Positions 44,500-53,501 of a stretch of 64,000 nt of DNA are shown here, one piece after another; within the stretch, counting starts at the first letter, position 1; every line of letters starts with the position of its first letter. Under the pieces are notes generated by a model. It was not told the DNA's origin. It saw only the letters and a program-made list of their open reading frames with translations, and made no database searches. Origin of the DNA: Acidimicrobiia bacterium (GTDB lineage Bacteria; Actinomycetota; Acidimicrobiia; Spongiisociales; UBA11373); NCBI GenBank assembly GCA_030584185.1, contig CP129495.1, positions 186,001-250,000 of the forward strand, written 5' to 3'. A program made the translations under genes and the position numbers.

Positions 44500-44978
44500 C
44501 CGTCCTCCTCCCTGTACATGACGATCGACCTGGCCTTGAATCCATTGGCCTCCAGGAAGTTCTTGGCGGGACGATGTCCCGGCGACACGTGTGCATCGAA
44601 ACGGCGGATGCCACGACGCCGCGCCTCTTCGAGATAACGAGAGAGCAGGGCCTCACCCACCCCGACCTCGCGAGCGTCGGGATGGGTGAACAGGAGGCGC
44701 ACGGCACCGATCAGCCCACCACCGGACCGAGGGAGCAAGGGTTCGTCCCGCCCCGCCAGGAAGCCGACTATCGCCCCGTTGAGCAGTCCCACCAGGACCT
44801 GCCACTCGGGAGCGGAGAGCATGGCGCCCAGGGCGTCCTCGACCGGCTCGGTCAGGCCGTCAACCAAGGGCCACACCGGGCGCAGCGCTCCCATCTCGGT
44901 CTCCAGCGATCGGTAGAGGGCTGCGACCTCGCCCAGATCTGCTGCCGTTGCGGTTCGGGCGAGGGGGGTGACGGCCAC
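44496..44978 (-). CDS. GNAT family N-acetyltransferase
   Basis: Acetyl-CoA-dependent acetyltransferase (160 aa). It has the N-terminal ARTATAADLGEVAALYRSLE, the central strand GAIVGFLAGRDEPL, the coenzyme A loop LLFTHPDAREVGVGEALLSRYLEEARRRGIRRFDAHV, and the terminal NFLEANGFKARSIVMYRE. The usual QxxGxG/A loop reads REVGVGEA. It overlaps the M20 peptidase (ATGA), so it may acetylate what the peptidase later deacylates; this is inference. Confidence 0.88.
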   Translation of the reverse strand: MAVTPLARTATAADLGEVAALYRSLETEMGALRPVWPLVDGLTEPVEDALGAMLSAPEWQVLVGLLNGAIVGFLAGRDEPLLPRSGGGLIGAVRLLFTHPDAREVGVGEALLSRYLEEARRRGIRRFDAHVSPGHRPAKNFLEANGFKARSIVMYREEDG

Positions 44979-44985
44979 GCGTCCG

Positions 44986-45450
44986 TCAGGCGCAGTCTCG
45001 ACAGAGTTTGCGTCGCTTGTCCGCCAACTGGGTGATGCGCTTCACCAGGAAGCACCCCTGACAGACGAACTCGCCCTTGCCCGCCGACTCGGCTGGGGCC
45101 TCCAGCTCGATCGCTTCACGACGAAGCTTGCGCAACTCTTCGGCCTCATCGACCGGAAGGCTCTCGGCCGCCTCATCCTCGGTGAGCATCTCGAGCTCTT
45201 CGGCCTCGAGCTCGTCGAGAGCTTCCCGCTCGTCGTCGTCACCGGCGACCTCCTTGTCGTCGTCATCGTCGACGGAGTCGTCGTCCTCCTCATCGATCTC
45301 GGTGTCTTCGAGGTCCTCGAGATCTTCGACCTCGGCCAGGTCGTCCACGTCCTCGATGTCGTCGAGATCCGCATCGTCGACCTCGGGCTCGTCGTCGGCC
45401 GACCACTCCTCGTCGGGAGCGTCGAGATCGTCTTTGCGGGGCGGTGTCAT
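44986..45450 (-). CDS. DUF4193 zinc-ribbon protein with a long acidic region
   Basis: Actinobacterial DUF4193-type protein (154 aa). The first ~95 residues are almost entirely Asp/Glu with few hydrophobics, so intrinsically disordered. The C-terminal 35 residues hold FVCQGCFLVKRITQLADKRRKLCRDC, a four-Cys zinc ribbon typical of the family. The acidic part is far longer than in most homologues I know. Function is unknown. A TATACT hexamer at 45478-45483 with a ~27-base leader and an AGGAA site suggest its own promoter. Confidence 0.85.
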   Translation of the reverse strand: MTPPRKDDLDAPDEEWSADDEPEVDDADLDDIEDVDDLAEVEDLEDLEDTEIDEEDDDSVDDDDDKEVAGDDDEREALDELEAEELEMLTEDEAAESLPVDEAEELRKLRREAIELEAPAESAGKGEFVCQGCFLVKRITQLADKRRKLCRDCA

Positions 45451-45497
45451 CGGGTTCCTGGGGTGTGAAGCGGCCGGAGTATATCGCCGCTCATGCT

Positions 45498-46265
45498 TCA
45501 CACGAGGAGCACCAGAGGCTTCCCCGCAATGGAGACCGTGAAGCTGCCGCGACCCACCCGAACGCCGTCGGCGAGCACCGTCCACCGCGACGGCACCTGG
45601 ATCGCCGCCCGGGCGAGCGACCGCCTCCACACCGCCTCTGTCGACGCGTGGAGACCCCGACGGAGGGTGGGCCGGAGGCGGGCGACCGTTGCCACGGACC
45701 CGCTGAGAGCCTGAATGTCGAGTCGGCCGTCCATGACCGCAGCCCTCGGCGCCAGCCTCCGGCCGCCGACCTCCTGCGTGTTGGCTGCGACCACGGCGCG
45801 CGCCGTCTCGATCGTCCAGCTCCTCTCCGATTCGACAGTGATCGACCCGGCAGACGCCGCCCACGGAAACAGCGCACCTCGGCGCACCGCGCCTCCAGCA
45901 GCGATCCAGCCCACGAAGCGGTGGGTCTCCCCTGCGATGGTCACCTCGCCGACATCCATCGGATACTCGGTGCCGCCCTGCCAGCGCTCGATGACCCCGG
46001 CGATTGCCTCTCCGTGGGCGAAGAGCCTGGCGACCGAGGAGTCGCCACCCAGATAGGCCACGGCGGTCGATTCCATCGCCAAGGATTCCAACAAGCCGGA
46101 GAGGAGTGCCAGCTCGGCATCGCGACCCACGAAGATCAGCCGGTTCACCCCCGGCTCCAGCACATCGCCGAGAGCGCTCAGGGGGACCGCGGCTCCACCG
46201 ATCTCGAAGGCGATCCTCCTGGCGCTGAGTTCGCAGCGGGCGCCGCTGACCACGAGACCGCTCAC
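45498..46265 (-). CDS. Degenerate lipid/diacylglycerol kinase-like protein
   Basis: Hypothetical protein (255 aa) whose layout resembles the C-terminal two-thirds of DAGK/YegS-type lipid kinases. It has AVAYLGGDSSVARLFA at the place of the GTGNDFAR loop and YPMDVGEVTIAGETHRFVGWIAAGG like the iDlg...fvn strand pair. Its final WTVLADGVRVGRGSFTVSIAGKPLVLLV resembles the family C-terminus. The nucleotide-binding GGDGT is replaced (FVGRDAELALLSGLLE), so kinase activity is doubtful. The GTG start overlaps the helY stop by four bases. A pseudo-enzyme role is possible. Confidence 0.55.
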   Translation of the reverse strand: MSGLVVSGARCELSARRIAFEIGGAAVPLSALGDVLEPGVNRLIFVGRDAELALLSGLLESLAMESTAVAYLGGDSSVARLFAHGEAIAGVIERWQGGTEYPMDVGEVTIAGETHRFVGWIAAGGAVRRGALFPWAASAGSITVESERSWTIETARAVVAANTQEVGGRRLAPRAAVMDGRLDIQALSGSVATVARLRPTLRRGLHASTEAVWRRSLARAAIQVPSRWTVLADGVRVGRGSFTVSIAGKPLVLLV

Positions 46266-48757
46266 ACGGCACCCTCGGCCGCAACGACCCCCCTGTCGAG
46301 CCCGTGCAGAGCCCGTGAGATACCGGGCACGGCCTCGGAGCCGAGATCCCGCAGCTGCCGCAGGAGGTCGATGACCTGGCGGCAGTTGCGCACGAAGTCG
46401 CCGACGGTCCCCGAGTCCTCGTCGTCGAATATCTCCCCCAGTGTATGGCCCGACACCCAGGCCATCACGGTCGGTGCGAAGCCGGGCTCGGGAGGCCGGC
46501 TCGGCGGGATACCGTGACGCTGTTCGGCGGCGGCGAGGCGTGTCCACAGTTCGTCGAGTCGCTCCCCGGGAGCCGTCAACACCTTCGGCCACCCGGCTTC
46601 GGTCTCTTCTCGACGGGGTTGGAAGGTGAAGGCGGAGGCCAGCCCCGCCGTGCCGGCCCCGTCGAGCCCAAGGAACAGCCCGGCGCCCACAGCCTCGCTG
46701 AGGAGCAGATCCAGCTCGTTGTAGACGGTTCGCAATCGACGCCCTGGCGCCGCCAGCTCCCAGCCCGACAGGTACTCGAGTTCTTCGAGCAACGACAGGC
46801 GCGCCCGGAAGGCCTCGAGGACACCGGGAGGGGTGCCCGACCCGCGGCGCTCTCGAAGCTCTATCGAACGCTCGAGGCGACGCGCCGCTCGCGCCGCCTC
46901 GAGGTGCCGCCCGATGTCCGGGATGTCCCGGTCGACGGGAGCCTGATAGACGGTCTCCCGGGCGCCAGGCTCCAGACGCGCCAGGGTCCCGGCGACACTC
47001 CGTCGGTACGCCGCGTCGCGCGGTCGAAACGGTCGGGGGAGCTCCACCCGGCCCACCTTGGCAACGGTGTCGGGGAGGCGATCGGGGGCGATGCGCCTGA
47101 TCTCGGCCTTCTCAGAGATGGTGAGCAACCGAGGCCGCTTTCCGGTGCCGCGTGCCACCACGGCATGACGGACCGGCCCGCCTCGGTCCTCCCACTCCAG
47201 CACGTCGCCGGCTGCCGTCGCGGCGGCGAACTCGGCCAGGCGCCGCTCTCGCCCACCGGGGGCCTCGTCCACCATCGACCACACGTCGGCGCCGGTGATC
47301 TCCGCCTCGGAGCGCAGGGCCTGGAGACGATGGCGGTCTTCAGCGAGGTCCGATCCCAGATCCCGGCGGCGTCGGGAATCGGCAAACTCGGCGAAGGAGG
47401 CGGCGAGCAGCTCCTCGGCGACGGGACGCTCGTATCGAGCGACCAGATTGACCACCATGTTGTACGACGGCCGGAAGGAAGAACGCAGCGGGTGGCTCCC
47501 CCGCCCGGCGATGCCTGCGGCCCGTTCGAACTCCACATAGGGAGAGTGCAGGATCACCGCCGTCCCCTCGTCGTCTATTCCCCTTCGCCCGGCACGCCCC
47601 GTCAGCTGCGTGTAGTCGCCCGCCTGGAGTAGCTCGTGGCCATCCCCACGGAATCGGCTCAGGGTCTGGAGGACGACGGTTCGAGCCGGCATGTTGATTC
47701 CCAGGGCGAGGGTCTCGGTGGCGTAGACGAGCCTCACCAGACCGGCGGAGAAGAGATGCTCGACCGTCTCTTTCAAGGCCGGGACCATGCCGGCGTGGTG
47801 CGGAGCCACACCCGCCTCCAGGCCACGCAGCCAGCGCTGGTAGCCGATCACGGCGAGATCGTCCGGCCCGAGATGTGCCGTGTGCTCCTCGGCGGCCGCC
47901 CGGATCTCGACCGACTCGGCCGCCGTGGTGAGTCGAAGGCCACGAGACACGACCTCGTCGACGGCGGTGTCGCAACCCTGGCGAGAGAAGATGAAATGGA
48001 TCGCAGGCAGCAAGCCTTTCTCCCGCAACAACTCGGCGGTCTCGTGGCGGCCCGGAGTACCGAACCGACGAGTTCCACCCGAGCGGAGGAGCCTCGCCAT
48101 CCGCTCATTGGGTCGGCTCCCCTGAAACACGGGAAACCAGCGAAGCGTCCGCTCCCACCGGTCGCGGATCAAGTAGGTCGATTCCAGCGGAACCGGTCGG
48201 TCCCGCTCTACGACCAGGCTGGTGTCGCCGCGCCGCTCGGCAACCCAGGCGGCGAACTCCTCGGCGTTGGCGATGGTCGCGGACAGGCACACGAGGGGGA
48301 TGGAGCGGTCGAGGTGGACGATGATCTCCTCCCAGACGCTCCCGCGCTCCCGATCCTGGAGGTAGTGGACCTCGTCCAGGATCACCACGCCGACGTCTTC
48401 GAGGTCGGCGCTGCCTGCATACATCATGTTGCGAAGCACCTCGGTGGTCATGACCACTATCGGGGCCGCACCGTTGATGGAGTTGTCCCCGGTGAGCAGA
48501 CCCACCTGCGGGTCACCGTGAGCGCGCCTGAAGTCCCCGAACTTCTGGTTGGAAAGGGCCTTGAGGGGTGTCGTGTATATGGCGCGACGCCCGGCACCGA
48601 GCGCCCGGGCGATCGCCGCCTCCGCCACCACGGTCTTGCCGGAGCCCGTCGGGGCGGTGACCACCACCGACTCGCCACGATCGACGGCGTCGGCGGCCTC
48701 GATCTGGAATCTGTCCGCCGCGAAGGGCAGGTCGGCCAGGTACCGGCGGGCGGTCAT
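46262..48757 (-). CDS. helY: HelY-type Ski2-like DEAD/DEAH-box RNA helicase
   Basis: Superfamily 2 helicase (831 aa) of the Ski2/Mtr4-like actinobacterial HelY family, probably acting in RNA processing. Motifs: Q-region PFAADRFQIEAADAV, Walker A TAPTGSGKTVVAEAA, Ia YTTPLKALSNQKF, motif II VVILDEVHYLQD, III LVCLSATIAN, then the second RecA domain with FSRQGCD, YATETLALGINMPARTVVL and TGRAGRRGIDDEGTAV. A C-terminal helical DSHCT-like domain follows. The ATG at 48757 overlaps the tatC stop by four bases. tatA-tatC-helY is the mycobacterial order. Confidence 0.94.
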   Translation of the reverse strand: MTARRYLADLPFAADRFQIEAADAVDRGESVVVTAPTGSGKTVVAEAAIARALGAGRRAIYTTPLKALSNQKFGDFRRAHGDPQVGLLTGDNSINGAAPIVVMTTEVLRNMMYAGSADLEDVGVVILDEVHYLQDRERGSVWEEIIVHLDRSIPLVCLSATIANAEEFAAWVAERRGDTSLVVERDRPVPLESTYLIRDRWERTLRWFPVFQGSRPNERMARLLRSGGTRRFGTPGRHETAELLREKGLLPAIHFIFSRQGCDTAVDEVVSRGLRLTTAAESVEIRAAAEEHTAHLGPDDLAVIGYQRWLRGLEAGVAPHHAGMVPALKETVEHLFSAGLVRLVYATETLALGINMPARTVVLQTLSRFRGDGHELLQAGDYTQLTGRAGRRGIDDEGTAVILHSPYVEFERAAGIAGRGSHPLRSSFRPSYNMVVNLVARYERPVAEELLAASFAEFADSRRRRDLGSDLAEDRHRLQALRSEAEITGADVWSMVDEAPGGRERRLAEFAAATAAGDVLEWEDRGGPVRHAVVARGTGKRPRLLTISEKAEIRRIAPDRLPDTVAKVGRVELPRPFRPRDAAYRRSVAGTLARLEPGARETVYQAPVDRDIPDIGRHLEAARAARRLERSIELRERRGSGTPPGVLEAFRARLSLLEELEYLSGWELAAPGRRLRTVYNELDLLLSEAVGAGLFLGLDGAGTAGLASAFTFQPRREETEAGWPKVLTAPGERLDELWTRLAAAEQRHGIPPSRPPEPGFAPTVMAWVSGHTLGEIFDDEDSGTVGDFVRNCRQVIDLLRQLRDLGSEAVPGISRALHGLDRGVVAAEGAV

Positions 48758-49473
48758 CGCCGCAGGGTGAAGCGCACCAGCCAGATGGTGGCCTCGTACA
48801 GCAGGTAGAGCGGAATCGAGAGCAGGAGCAGCGTCAACGGGTCGCCGCTCGGGGTGGCGACGGCTCCCACGGTCACAATTGCCAAGACGGCCCAACGGCG
48901 ACCGGCGGCAAGGCGTCTCCACCCGAGCACTCCCGCCGCCGAAAGGCCGTAGAGAAAGACGGGGAACTCGAACGCCAACCCGAAGACGAGCAGGAAACGA
49001 ATGGCGAACGACAGGTAGAAGTCACCACCGATGACGGGCTCGAGGGAGTCGCCACCGAACTCGAGGAGGAATCCGAGGCCCCGCTGCAGCGACCAGTAGC
49101 CGAACCAGACGCCGCCGGCAAACAGCAGGACGAGAGCCGACACCATCGGGAACAGGTACCGCTTCTCCCTCCGGGTCAGGGCAGGGACGACAAAAGCCCA
49201 GGCGTGCCAGACCACGATCGGGCTGGCGAGGACGAACCCGGCGAAAAGCGAGAGCCGCATGAACAGTGAGAACGCCTCGGTCGGCCTGAAGAAGGCGAGT
49301 TGGCGACCGTCCATCACCTGTCGGTACGGATCCACCATGAGGTCGAACACGGCATCCCTGAACACGAAGGCCACCACGGACCCGACGACGACCGCTCCGC
49401 CCACCCACATGAGGCGGCGTCGCAACTCGTCCAGGTGGCTCAGAACCGGCTGCTTCGGTTCGTTGTCGCTCAT
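48754..49473 (-). CDS. tatC: Sec-independent protein translocase TatC
   Basis: Core receptor of the Tat export system (239 aa), six transmembrane helices. Recognisable parts: SHLDELRRRLMWVGGAVVVG (conserved cytoplasmic SHLxELR), the loop FMRLSLFAGFVLASPIVVWHAWAFVVPALTRREKR, and FAFEFPVFLYGLS-like LAFEFPVFLYGLSAAGVLGWRRL. The start overlaps tatA by four bases. Confidence 0.95.
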   Translation of the reverse strand: MSDNEPKQPVLSHLDELRRRLMWVGGAVVVGSVVAFVFRDAVFDLMVDPYRQVMDGRQLAFFRPTEAFSLFMRLSLFAGFVLASPIVVWHAWAFVVPALTRREKRYLFPMVSALVLLFAGGVWFGYWSLQRGLGFLLEFGGDSLEPVIGGDFYLSFAIRFLLVFGLAFEFPVFLYGLSAAGVLGWRRLAAGRRWAVLAIVTVGAVATPSGDPLTLLLLSIPLYLLYEATIWLVRFTLRR

Positions 49474-49757
49474 CGGGTCGGCTCGCCCCGATCCGGCTCC
49501 ATGCCCGTTCTGGTGCCACGCTCCGGGTCCGGCGCGGTCAGATCGAGGGTCGCGCGCAGCTCGCGGCGAACGTCGGCGAGGCCCAGGTCGCCGCCCGCTT
49601 CGGCCTCGATCCCCTCCCGAAGGTCCTGGGCGGTCTCCTTGAGCTCACGCAGCAGGCGGCCGGCGCGCCGGGAGAGCTCAGGCATGCGCCGCGGACCGAA
49701 CACGATGAGGGCCACGACTGCGATCGTCAGGATCTCGGCGGGGCTGATGCTGAACAC
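49470..49757 (-). CDS. tatA: Sec-independent protein translocase TatA/TatB
   Basis: Single-span Tat subunit (95 aa). The N-terminal hydrophobic helix ISPAEILTIAVVALIVFGPRRMPEL ends in the FGP hinge and is followed by an amphipathic helix and an acidic, disordered tail. The Glu before the helix (residue 8) and the FGPxxxPEL pattern fit TatB slightly better than TatA, while genomic position fits tatA; the two cannot be separated from one sequence. The GTG start is seven bases after a TACCAT hexamer. Confidence 0.88.
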   Translation of the reverse strand: MFSISPAEILTIAVVALIVFGPRRMPELSRRAGRLLRELKETAQDLREGIEAEAGGDLGLADVRRELRATLDLTAPDPERGTRTGMEPDRGEPTR

Positions 49758-49764
49758 CCCGGGA

Positions 49765-49770
49765 ATGGTA
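49765..49770 (-). promoter_or_regulatory. -10 hexamer of a leaderless promoter for tatA-tatC-helY
   Basis: TACCAT on the minus strand, 7 bases before the tatA GTG at 49757. It would make the tat-helY transcript leaderless. Confidence 0.5.
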
Positions 49771-49799
49771 GGGCCGCCCGGTCTCGGCCGGGCCCGAGC

Positions 49800-50090
49800 T
49801 CAGGCCTGCAGGAGCCGGGCCCAGTCCTCACGGTCGAGGCTGGAGGAGAAGCGTTCGATCTCTGCCTCGGTTATGGGGTTGGTGTCGTCGACCACCTGGT
49901 AGGCGACACCGGTGGCGAGAAGTATGGAGACGACCCGGTGGCTGGCGGGGCGGTTCTGCCGGTCACCGCATGCCGGACAGTCGAATGCGTAGGACCCGGC
50001 ACCACTGAGAGCAGTGAGCTCGAGGGTGAGTTCGGTGGGCAGCAGCTCGACCTCTCCGCAGAGTGTGCACGAGGTTCGAATGGTGGTCAT
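49800..50090 (-). CDS. Small CxxC zinc-ribbon hypothetical protein
   Basis: Hypothetical protein (96 aa) with two CxxC pairs, CTLCGEVEL (residues 8-11) and DCPACGDRQN (38-41), likely coordinating one zinc ion. A helical C-terminal half without further motifs follows. It lies between pafC and tatA on the same strand, the position of a small gene in related actinobacteria. Function is unknown. About 100 bases without a gene separate it from pafC; I see no clear promoter there. Confidence 0.75.
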   Translation of the reverse strand: MTTIRTSCTLCGEVELLPTELTLELTALSGAGSYAFDCPACGDRQNRPASHRVVSILLATGVAYQVVDDTNPITEAEIERFSSSLDREDWARLLQA

Positions 50091-50193
50091 GCGATGGTGT
50101 CTCCGAGGGAATCTCTGGCGTACGCTCTCTCATCGGGAGGAGGCCCGGGCGCCTGAATGACCATCCGCGTCTTAGTCACTCCACCACCCAGCG

Positions 50194-51129
50194 TCACCGG
50201 TAGCGGGCGACGATCCTCTCGCGCAGCGCCGAAGTGGCGGCGGCGACCACCGAGGCGTCACCACCTGGCAGCAGCTCGGCCGCGCCCCCGAGACGCAGCA
50301 GCAGCCGGGCCACCACTGCCGCATCGGAGGCGGAGAACTCGACGACCGTGCCTTCCCCACCCTCCGAAAGGATCGTCACCGGGTAGTACCGGGTCACCCA
50401 CTCGGCAGCCTTCTCGAGGCGAAGCCGAACCACCAGGTCCTCGGCTCCTGGCCGGTAGCGGACGTCGGGGGTGGCGGCGCCTTCGGGAGGAGTGAAGGTC
50501 TCCTCGGTCGGCTCCAGGGTACGGATCCGATCGACGCGAAACACGCGGCCCGCACCGGCGAGCCGGCAGTGAGCAGACAGATACCAGTTGCCCAGGGAGG
50601 CGAACACCAGCCAGGGCTCCACTCGTCGCCGGCTGACCCGGCCACTTCCTATGGCGGAGTACTCGATCTCCACCACCTGGTGCTCGTCGGCGGCCTGCCT
50701 CAGGCCGGCCACGAGGCCAGACACCGGGCCCAGGTCGACCGAGACCAGATCGGGTTCGGGCAGCACCGCGTTCGCCAGCTTCTGCAGGGCGGACTCCAGA
50801 AGTGGCGTGCCCTCACCCGCCGACATCATGGCCATGCCCCCCGCCAGCATCGTGAGGCACTCGGCCGCTGAGAGCCGTACCGGCCGAGCGAAGTAGTCGG
50901 CATCGGCGATGAACACGGCGTCGTCGTCGATGCTGGCGTCCATCAGGTCCCCGGGCCCGTAGCCGGGGAGCCCGCACACGAATATCAGGTCGAGGTCGCG
51001 AGCCAGCTCCGAGGGTGAGTAGCCGAACCGGAGGCACACCTCGTCGACCGGGGCACCACCCTGTCTCACCACCCACGACATCATGGCGAGCAGCCGGTTG
51101 AGCCTGGCCGCAGTCCGGCTGCTGCTCAT
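50194..51129 (-). CDS. pafC: WYL-domain transcriptional regulator PafC
   Basis: Partner of PafB in the SOS-independent DNA-damage response activator PafBC (311 aa). The N-terminal winged helix is RLNRLLAMMSWVVRQGGAPVDEVCLRFGYSPSELARDLDLIFVCGLPGY. The WYL domain reads VVEIEYSAIGSGRVSRRRVEPWLVFASLGNWYLSAHCRLAGAGRVFRVDRI. The first 50 residues contain one metal- or ligand-site change from canonical WYL (GNWYLSAH). Start ATG overlaps the pafB stop by four bases. Confidence 0.93.
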   Translation of the reverse strand: MSSSRTAARLNRLLAMMSWVVRQGGAPVDEVCLRFGYSPSELARDLDLIFVCGLPGYGPGDLMDASIDDDAVFIADADYFARPVRLSAAECLTMLAGGMAMMSAGEGTPLLESALQKLANAVLPEPDLVSVDLGPVSGLVAGLRQAADEHQVVEIEYSAIGSGRVSRRRVEPWLVFASLGNWYLSAHCRLAGAGRVFRVDRIRTLEPTEETFTPPEGAATPDVRYRPGAEDLVVRLRLEKAAEWVTRYYPVTILSEGGEGTVVEFSASDAAVVARLLLRLGGAAELLPGGDASVVAAATSALRERIVARYR

Positions 51130-52046
51130 GCGCCTACCCCGAGGTGCTCCAGGAATGTGTCGCGCAGCCAGGCGGGCTCGGTGATCACCGCCGCATCCTC
51201 GAATGCCACCATCATCCCTACGAAGGCAGCCGGCGCCGCCACCGGCAGCCGCACCCTGAGGCCTCCCCCGGGGAGCTCCTCGAATGTGGCCCGCGAACCG
51301 ACCCTGCGCCGTGCCCACCAGGCAACCTCGGGGTCGAACTCGACGACGGCCTCGATCTCTTCGGCTCCGGCCTCCCACGGAGCCTCGGGGAACCCCTCGT
51401 CCGCCTTGAACCCCGGCGGCCGATCGAAGGCCCCCGCCTCCGATCCCAGGCGCAGGCCTTCGATTCGATCGACGCGGAATCGCCGCACGGCTCCCCCGGC
51501 GCGCGCCACCAGATACCAGTGCCCCATCCGATGGACCAATCCGAGGGGGTCGACGGAGCGCCTCTCGTTCCGATAGGCGAAAGTCACCCGGCGACGCTCC
51601 AGGACGGCCTCGAACAGGCTCCCGAGGTCTGTGGCATCGGCGAAGAGGTCGGCAGCCAGCGGGCCCTCCACGGCACCGGCCGGAGTGCCGCCCAACTTGA
51701 GAATCCCACTCGGTGAGGCTCCCTCGTCTCCGAGGCGGGCGAGCCGCGCCGCGAACCAGAGAGCGCCCAGCTCCTCGTCGGTCAGCCCTGGGTCGGGCAG
51801 GGCGTACTCGTCCGGCCTGACCACATAGCCCTGCTCCACCTCCCAGCGATCGGTGAAGTCGAGGTGTAGCGGCACGCCCAGGGAACGAAGCAGGTCCTTG
51901 TCCCTCTCGAAAGTGCGACGAAATGCCTCGTCGCCGGCCTGGTCGTAGCCGGCGACCGTGTTGCGGATCTCGTCGGCCGTTACCGGACGCCCGACGGTGA
52001 GCAGGTAGGCGAGGAGGTTGATGATCCGTTCGACGACTCGCTGCAT
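51126..52046 (-). CDS. pafB: WYL-domain transcriptional regulator PafB
   Basis: PafB (306 aa). It has the N-terminal winged helix IINLLAYLLTVGRPVTADEIRNTVAGYD...FERDKDLLRSLGVPL and the WYL domain VTFAYRNERRSVDPLGLVHRMGHWYLVARAGGAVRRFRVDRIEGL. The C-terminal WCX domain contains WWARRRVGSRATFEELPGGG. PafBC binds RecO-dependent damage promoters in mycobacteria, and its locus with pafA is strongly conserved. A TACTCT hexamer 9 bases before the ATG is a probable promoter. Confidence 0.94.
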   Translation of the reverse strand: MQRVVERIINLLAYLLTVGRPVTADEIRNTVAGYDQAGDEAFRRTFERDKDLLRSLGVPLHLDFTDRWEVEQGYVVRPDEYALPDPGLTDEELGALWFAARLARLGDEGASPSGILKLGGTPAGAVEGPLAADLFADATDLGSLFEAVLERRRVTFAYRNERRSVDPLGLVHRMGHWYLVARAGGAVRRFRVDRIEGLRLGSEAGAFDRPPGFKADEGFPEAPWEAGAEEIEAVVEFDPEVAWWARRRVGSRATFEELPGGGLRVRLPVAAPAAFVGMMVAFEDAAVITEPAWLRDTFLEHLGVGA

Positions 52047-52093
52047 GACGCCCTGAGAGTATCCGGAAGCGACGGTGTGCTACCAGCCAGTGG

Positions 52094-53449
52094 TCACAGG
52101 CTGGCTATCAGCTTGTCGACCCGCTCATCGACCGCCCGGAACGGGTCCTTGCACAGAACGGTGCGCTGCGCCTGGTCGTTGAGCTTCAGGTGCACCCAGT
52201 CCACGGTGAAGTCCCGGTTGCGCGCCTTGGCGGCCTTGATGAACTCGCCCCGCAGCCGGGCGCGGGTGGTCTGGGGCGGGCTCACCAAGGCCTTCTCCAC
52301 GTCATCGTCGGTCACGATCCTCTCCACCATTCCCCTGCGCTCCATCAGGTGGTACACCCCCCGCTGACGGGAGACATCGTGGTAGGCGAGGTCGAGCATC
52401 GCCAGCCGTGGGTCGGCCAGTGGCAACCGTCGGGAGGCGGCGTACTCGTCGATCAGGCGGTGCTTCAACACCCAGTCACACTCTCGCTGCAGGGTGAGAG
52501 GGTCCTTCTCCAGCCCGGTCAGCAGGTGCTCCCACATGGCGACGGCCGACTGCACCTGGGCGGGGAACCCCGGGCTCCGGGAGTAGCGCAGCACGCGCTC
52601 CAGGTACTCCCACTGGATGTCGAGTGCCGACAGCTCGCGGCCGTTGGCGAGACGCACCCGGCGCCTGCAGGTCGTGTCGTGCGAGATCTCCCTTATCGCC
52701 CGTATCGGGTTCTCCAAGGTGAGATCACGAAACACGACGTCGTCTTCGAGCATCTGGAGCAGGGCGACGGTGGCGCCCACCTTCACATACGACACATACT
52801 CCGACATGTTGGAGTCACCCGCTATCACGTGGAGTCGCCGGTACTTCTCGGCGTCGGCATGTGGCTCGTCGCGGGTGTTGATGATGGGACGGCTGCGGGT
52901 CGTCGCCGAGGACACCCCCTCCCAAATGTGCTCGGCGCGCTGTGACAGAGAGAACACGGTTCCCCGGGCCGTCTGCAGCAGCTTCCCGGCTCCGGCGAAC
53001 ACCTGGCGGGTCACGAAGAAGGGGATCAGGGTGTCGATCATGCGCTGAAAGTCGGCCTGCCGGCTCACCAGGTAGTTCTCGTGACACCCGTACGAGTTGC
53101 CGGCCGAGTCGGTGTTGTTCTTGAAGAGGTATATCTGACCCCGGATCCCCTCCTCCTCGAGACGCTCCTCGGCCGATTCGACCAGGCCTTCGAGCACCCG
53201 CTCACCCGCCCGGTCATGGGCGATCAGGTCGTAGAGGCTGTCGCACTCGGGCGTGGCGTACTCGGGATGACTCCCGACGTCCAGGTAGAGGCGCGCCCCG
53301 TTCTCCAGGAACACGTTGGATGACCTGCCCCAGGAGACGACCCGTCGGAACAGGTAGCGGGCCACCTCATCGGGCGAGAGTCGACGCTGCCCCCGGAGGG
53401 TGCAGGTGACCCCGTACTCGTTCTCCATCCCGTAGATGCGGCGTTCCAC
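52094..53449 (-). CDS. pafA: Pup-protein ligase PafA
   Basis: Ligase that joins the C-terminal Glu of Pup to lysines of target proteins (451 aa). The carboxylate-amine-ligase-like core has MENEYGVTC at the N-terminus and [21 protein letters not shown] with the catalytic Asp at residue 57. [36 protein letters not shown], and a C-terminal domain ending [15 protein letters not shown] complete the family pattern. Start GTG at 53449, seven bases after TACCCT. It stands just outside the arc-dop-pup-prcBA run, with a DUF2007 gene between. Confidence 0.96.
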   Translation of the reverse strand: MERRIYGMENEYGVTCTLRGQRRLSPDEVARYLFRRVVSWGRSSNVFLENGARLYLDVGSHPEYATPECDSLYDLIAHDRAGERVLEGLVESAEERLEEEGIRGQIYLFKNNTDSAGNSYGCHENYLVSRQADFQRMIDTLIPFFVTRQVFAGAGKLLQTARGTVFSLSQRAEHIWEGVSSATTRSRPIINTRDEPHADAEKYRRLHVIAGDSNMSEYVSYVKVGATVALLQMLEDDVVFRDLTLENPIRAIREISHDTTCRRRVRLANGRELSALDIQWEYLERVLRYSRSPGFPAQVQSAVAMWEHLLTGLEKDPLTLQRECDWVLKHRLIDEYAASRRLPLADPRLAMLDLAYHDVSRQRGVYHLMERRGMVERIVTDDDVEKALVSPPQTTRARLRGEFIKAAKARNRDFTVDWVHLKLNDQAQRTVLCKDPFRAVDERVDKLIASL

Positions 53450-53456
53450 GACTCCG

Positions 53457-53462
53457 AGGGTA
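53457..53462 (-). promoter_or_regulatory. -10 hexamer of a leaderless promoter for pafA
   Basis: TACCCT on the minus strand with 7 bases to the pafA GTG. It suggests pafA is transcribed apart from prcBA, as the intervening plus-strand gene would require. Confidence 0.5.
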
Positions 53463-53489
53463 CCGGGATGCCGATGCCTCGGGCGTCGG

Positions 53490-53495
53490 TACGAT
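53490..53495 (+). promoter_or_regulatory. -10 hexamer of a leaderless promoter for the DUF2007 gene
   Basis: TACGAT with 6 bases to the GTG at 53502. Together with the pafA hexamer it forms a short divergent promoter region. Confidence 0.5.
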
Positions 53496-53501
53496 CAGCC
53501 T

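Noticed and set aside
45077-45541. Ser-rich plus-strand ORF
   Set aside because: It is the antisense of the Asp/Glu tract of the DUF4193 gene; GAC/GAG codons read backwards as Ser-rich sequence.
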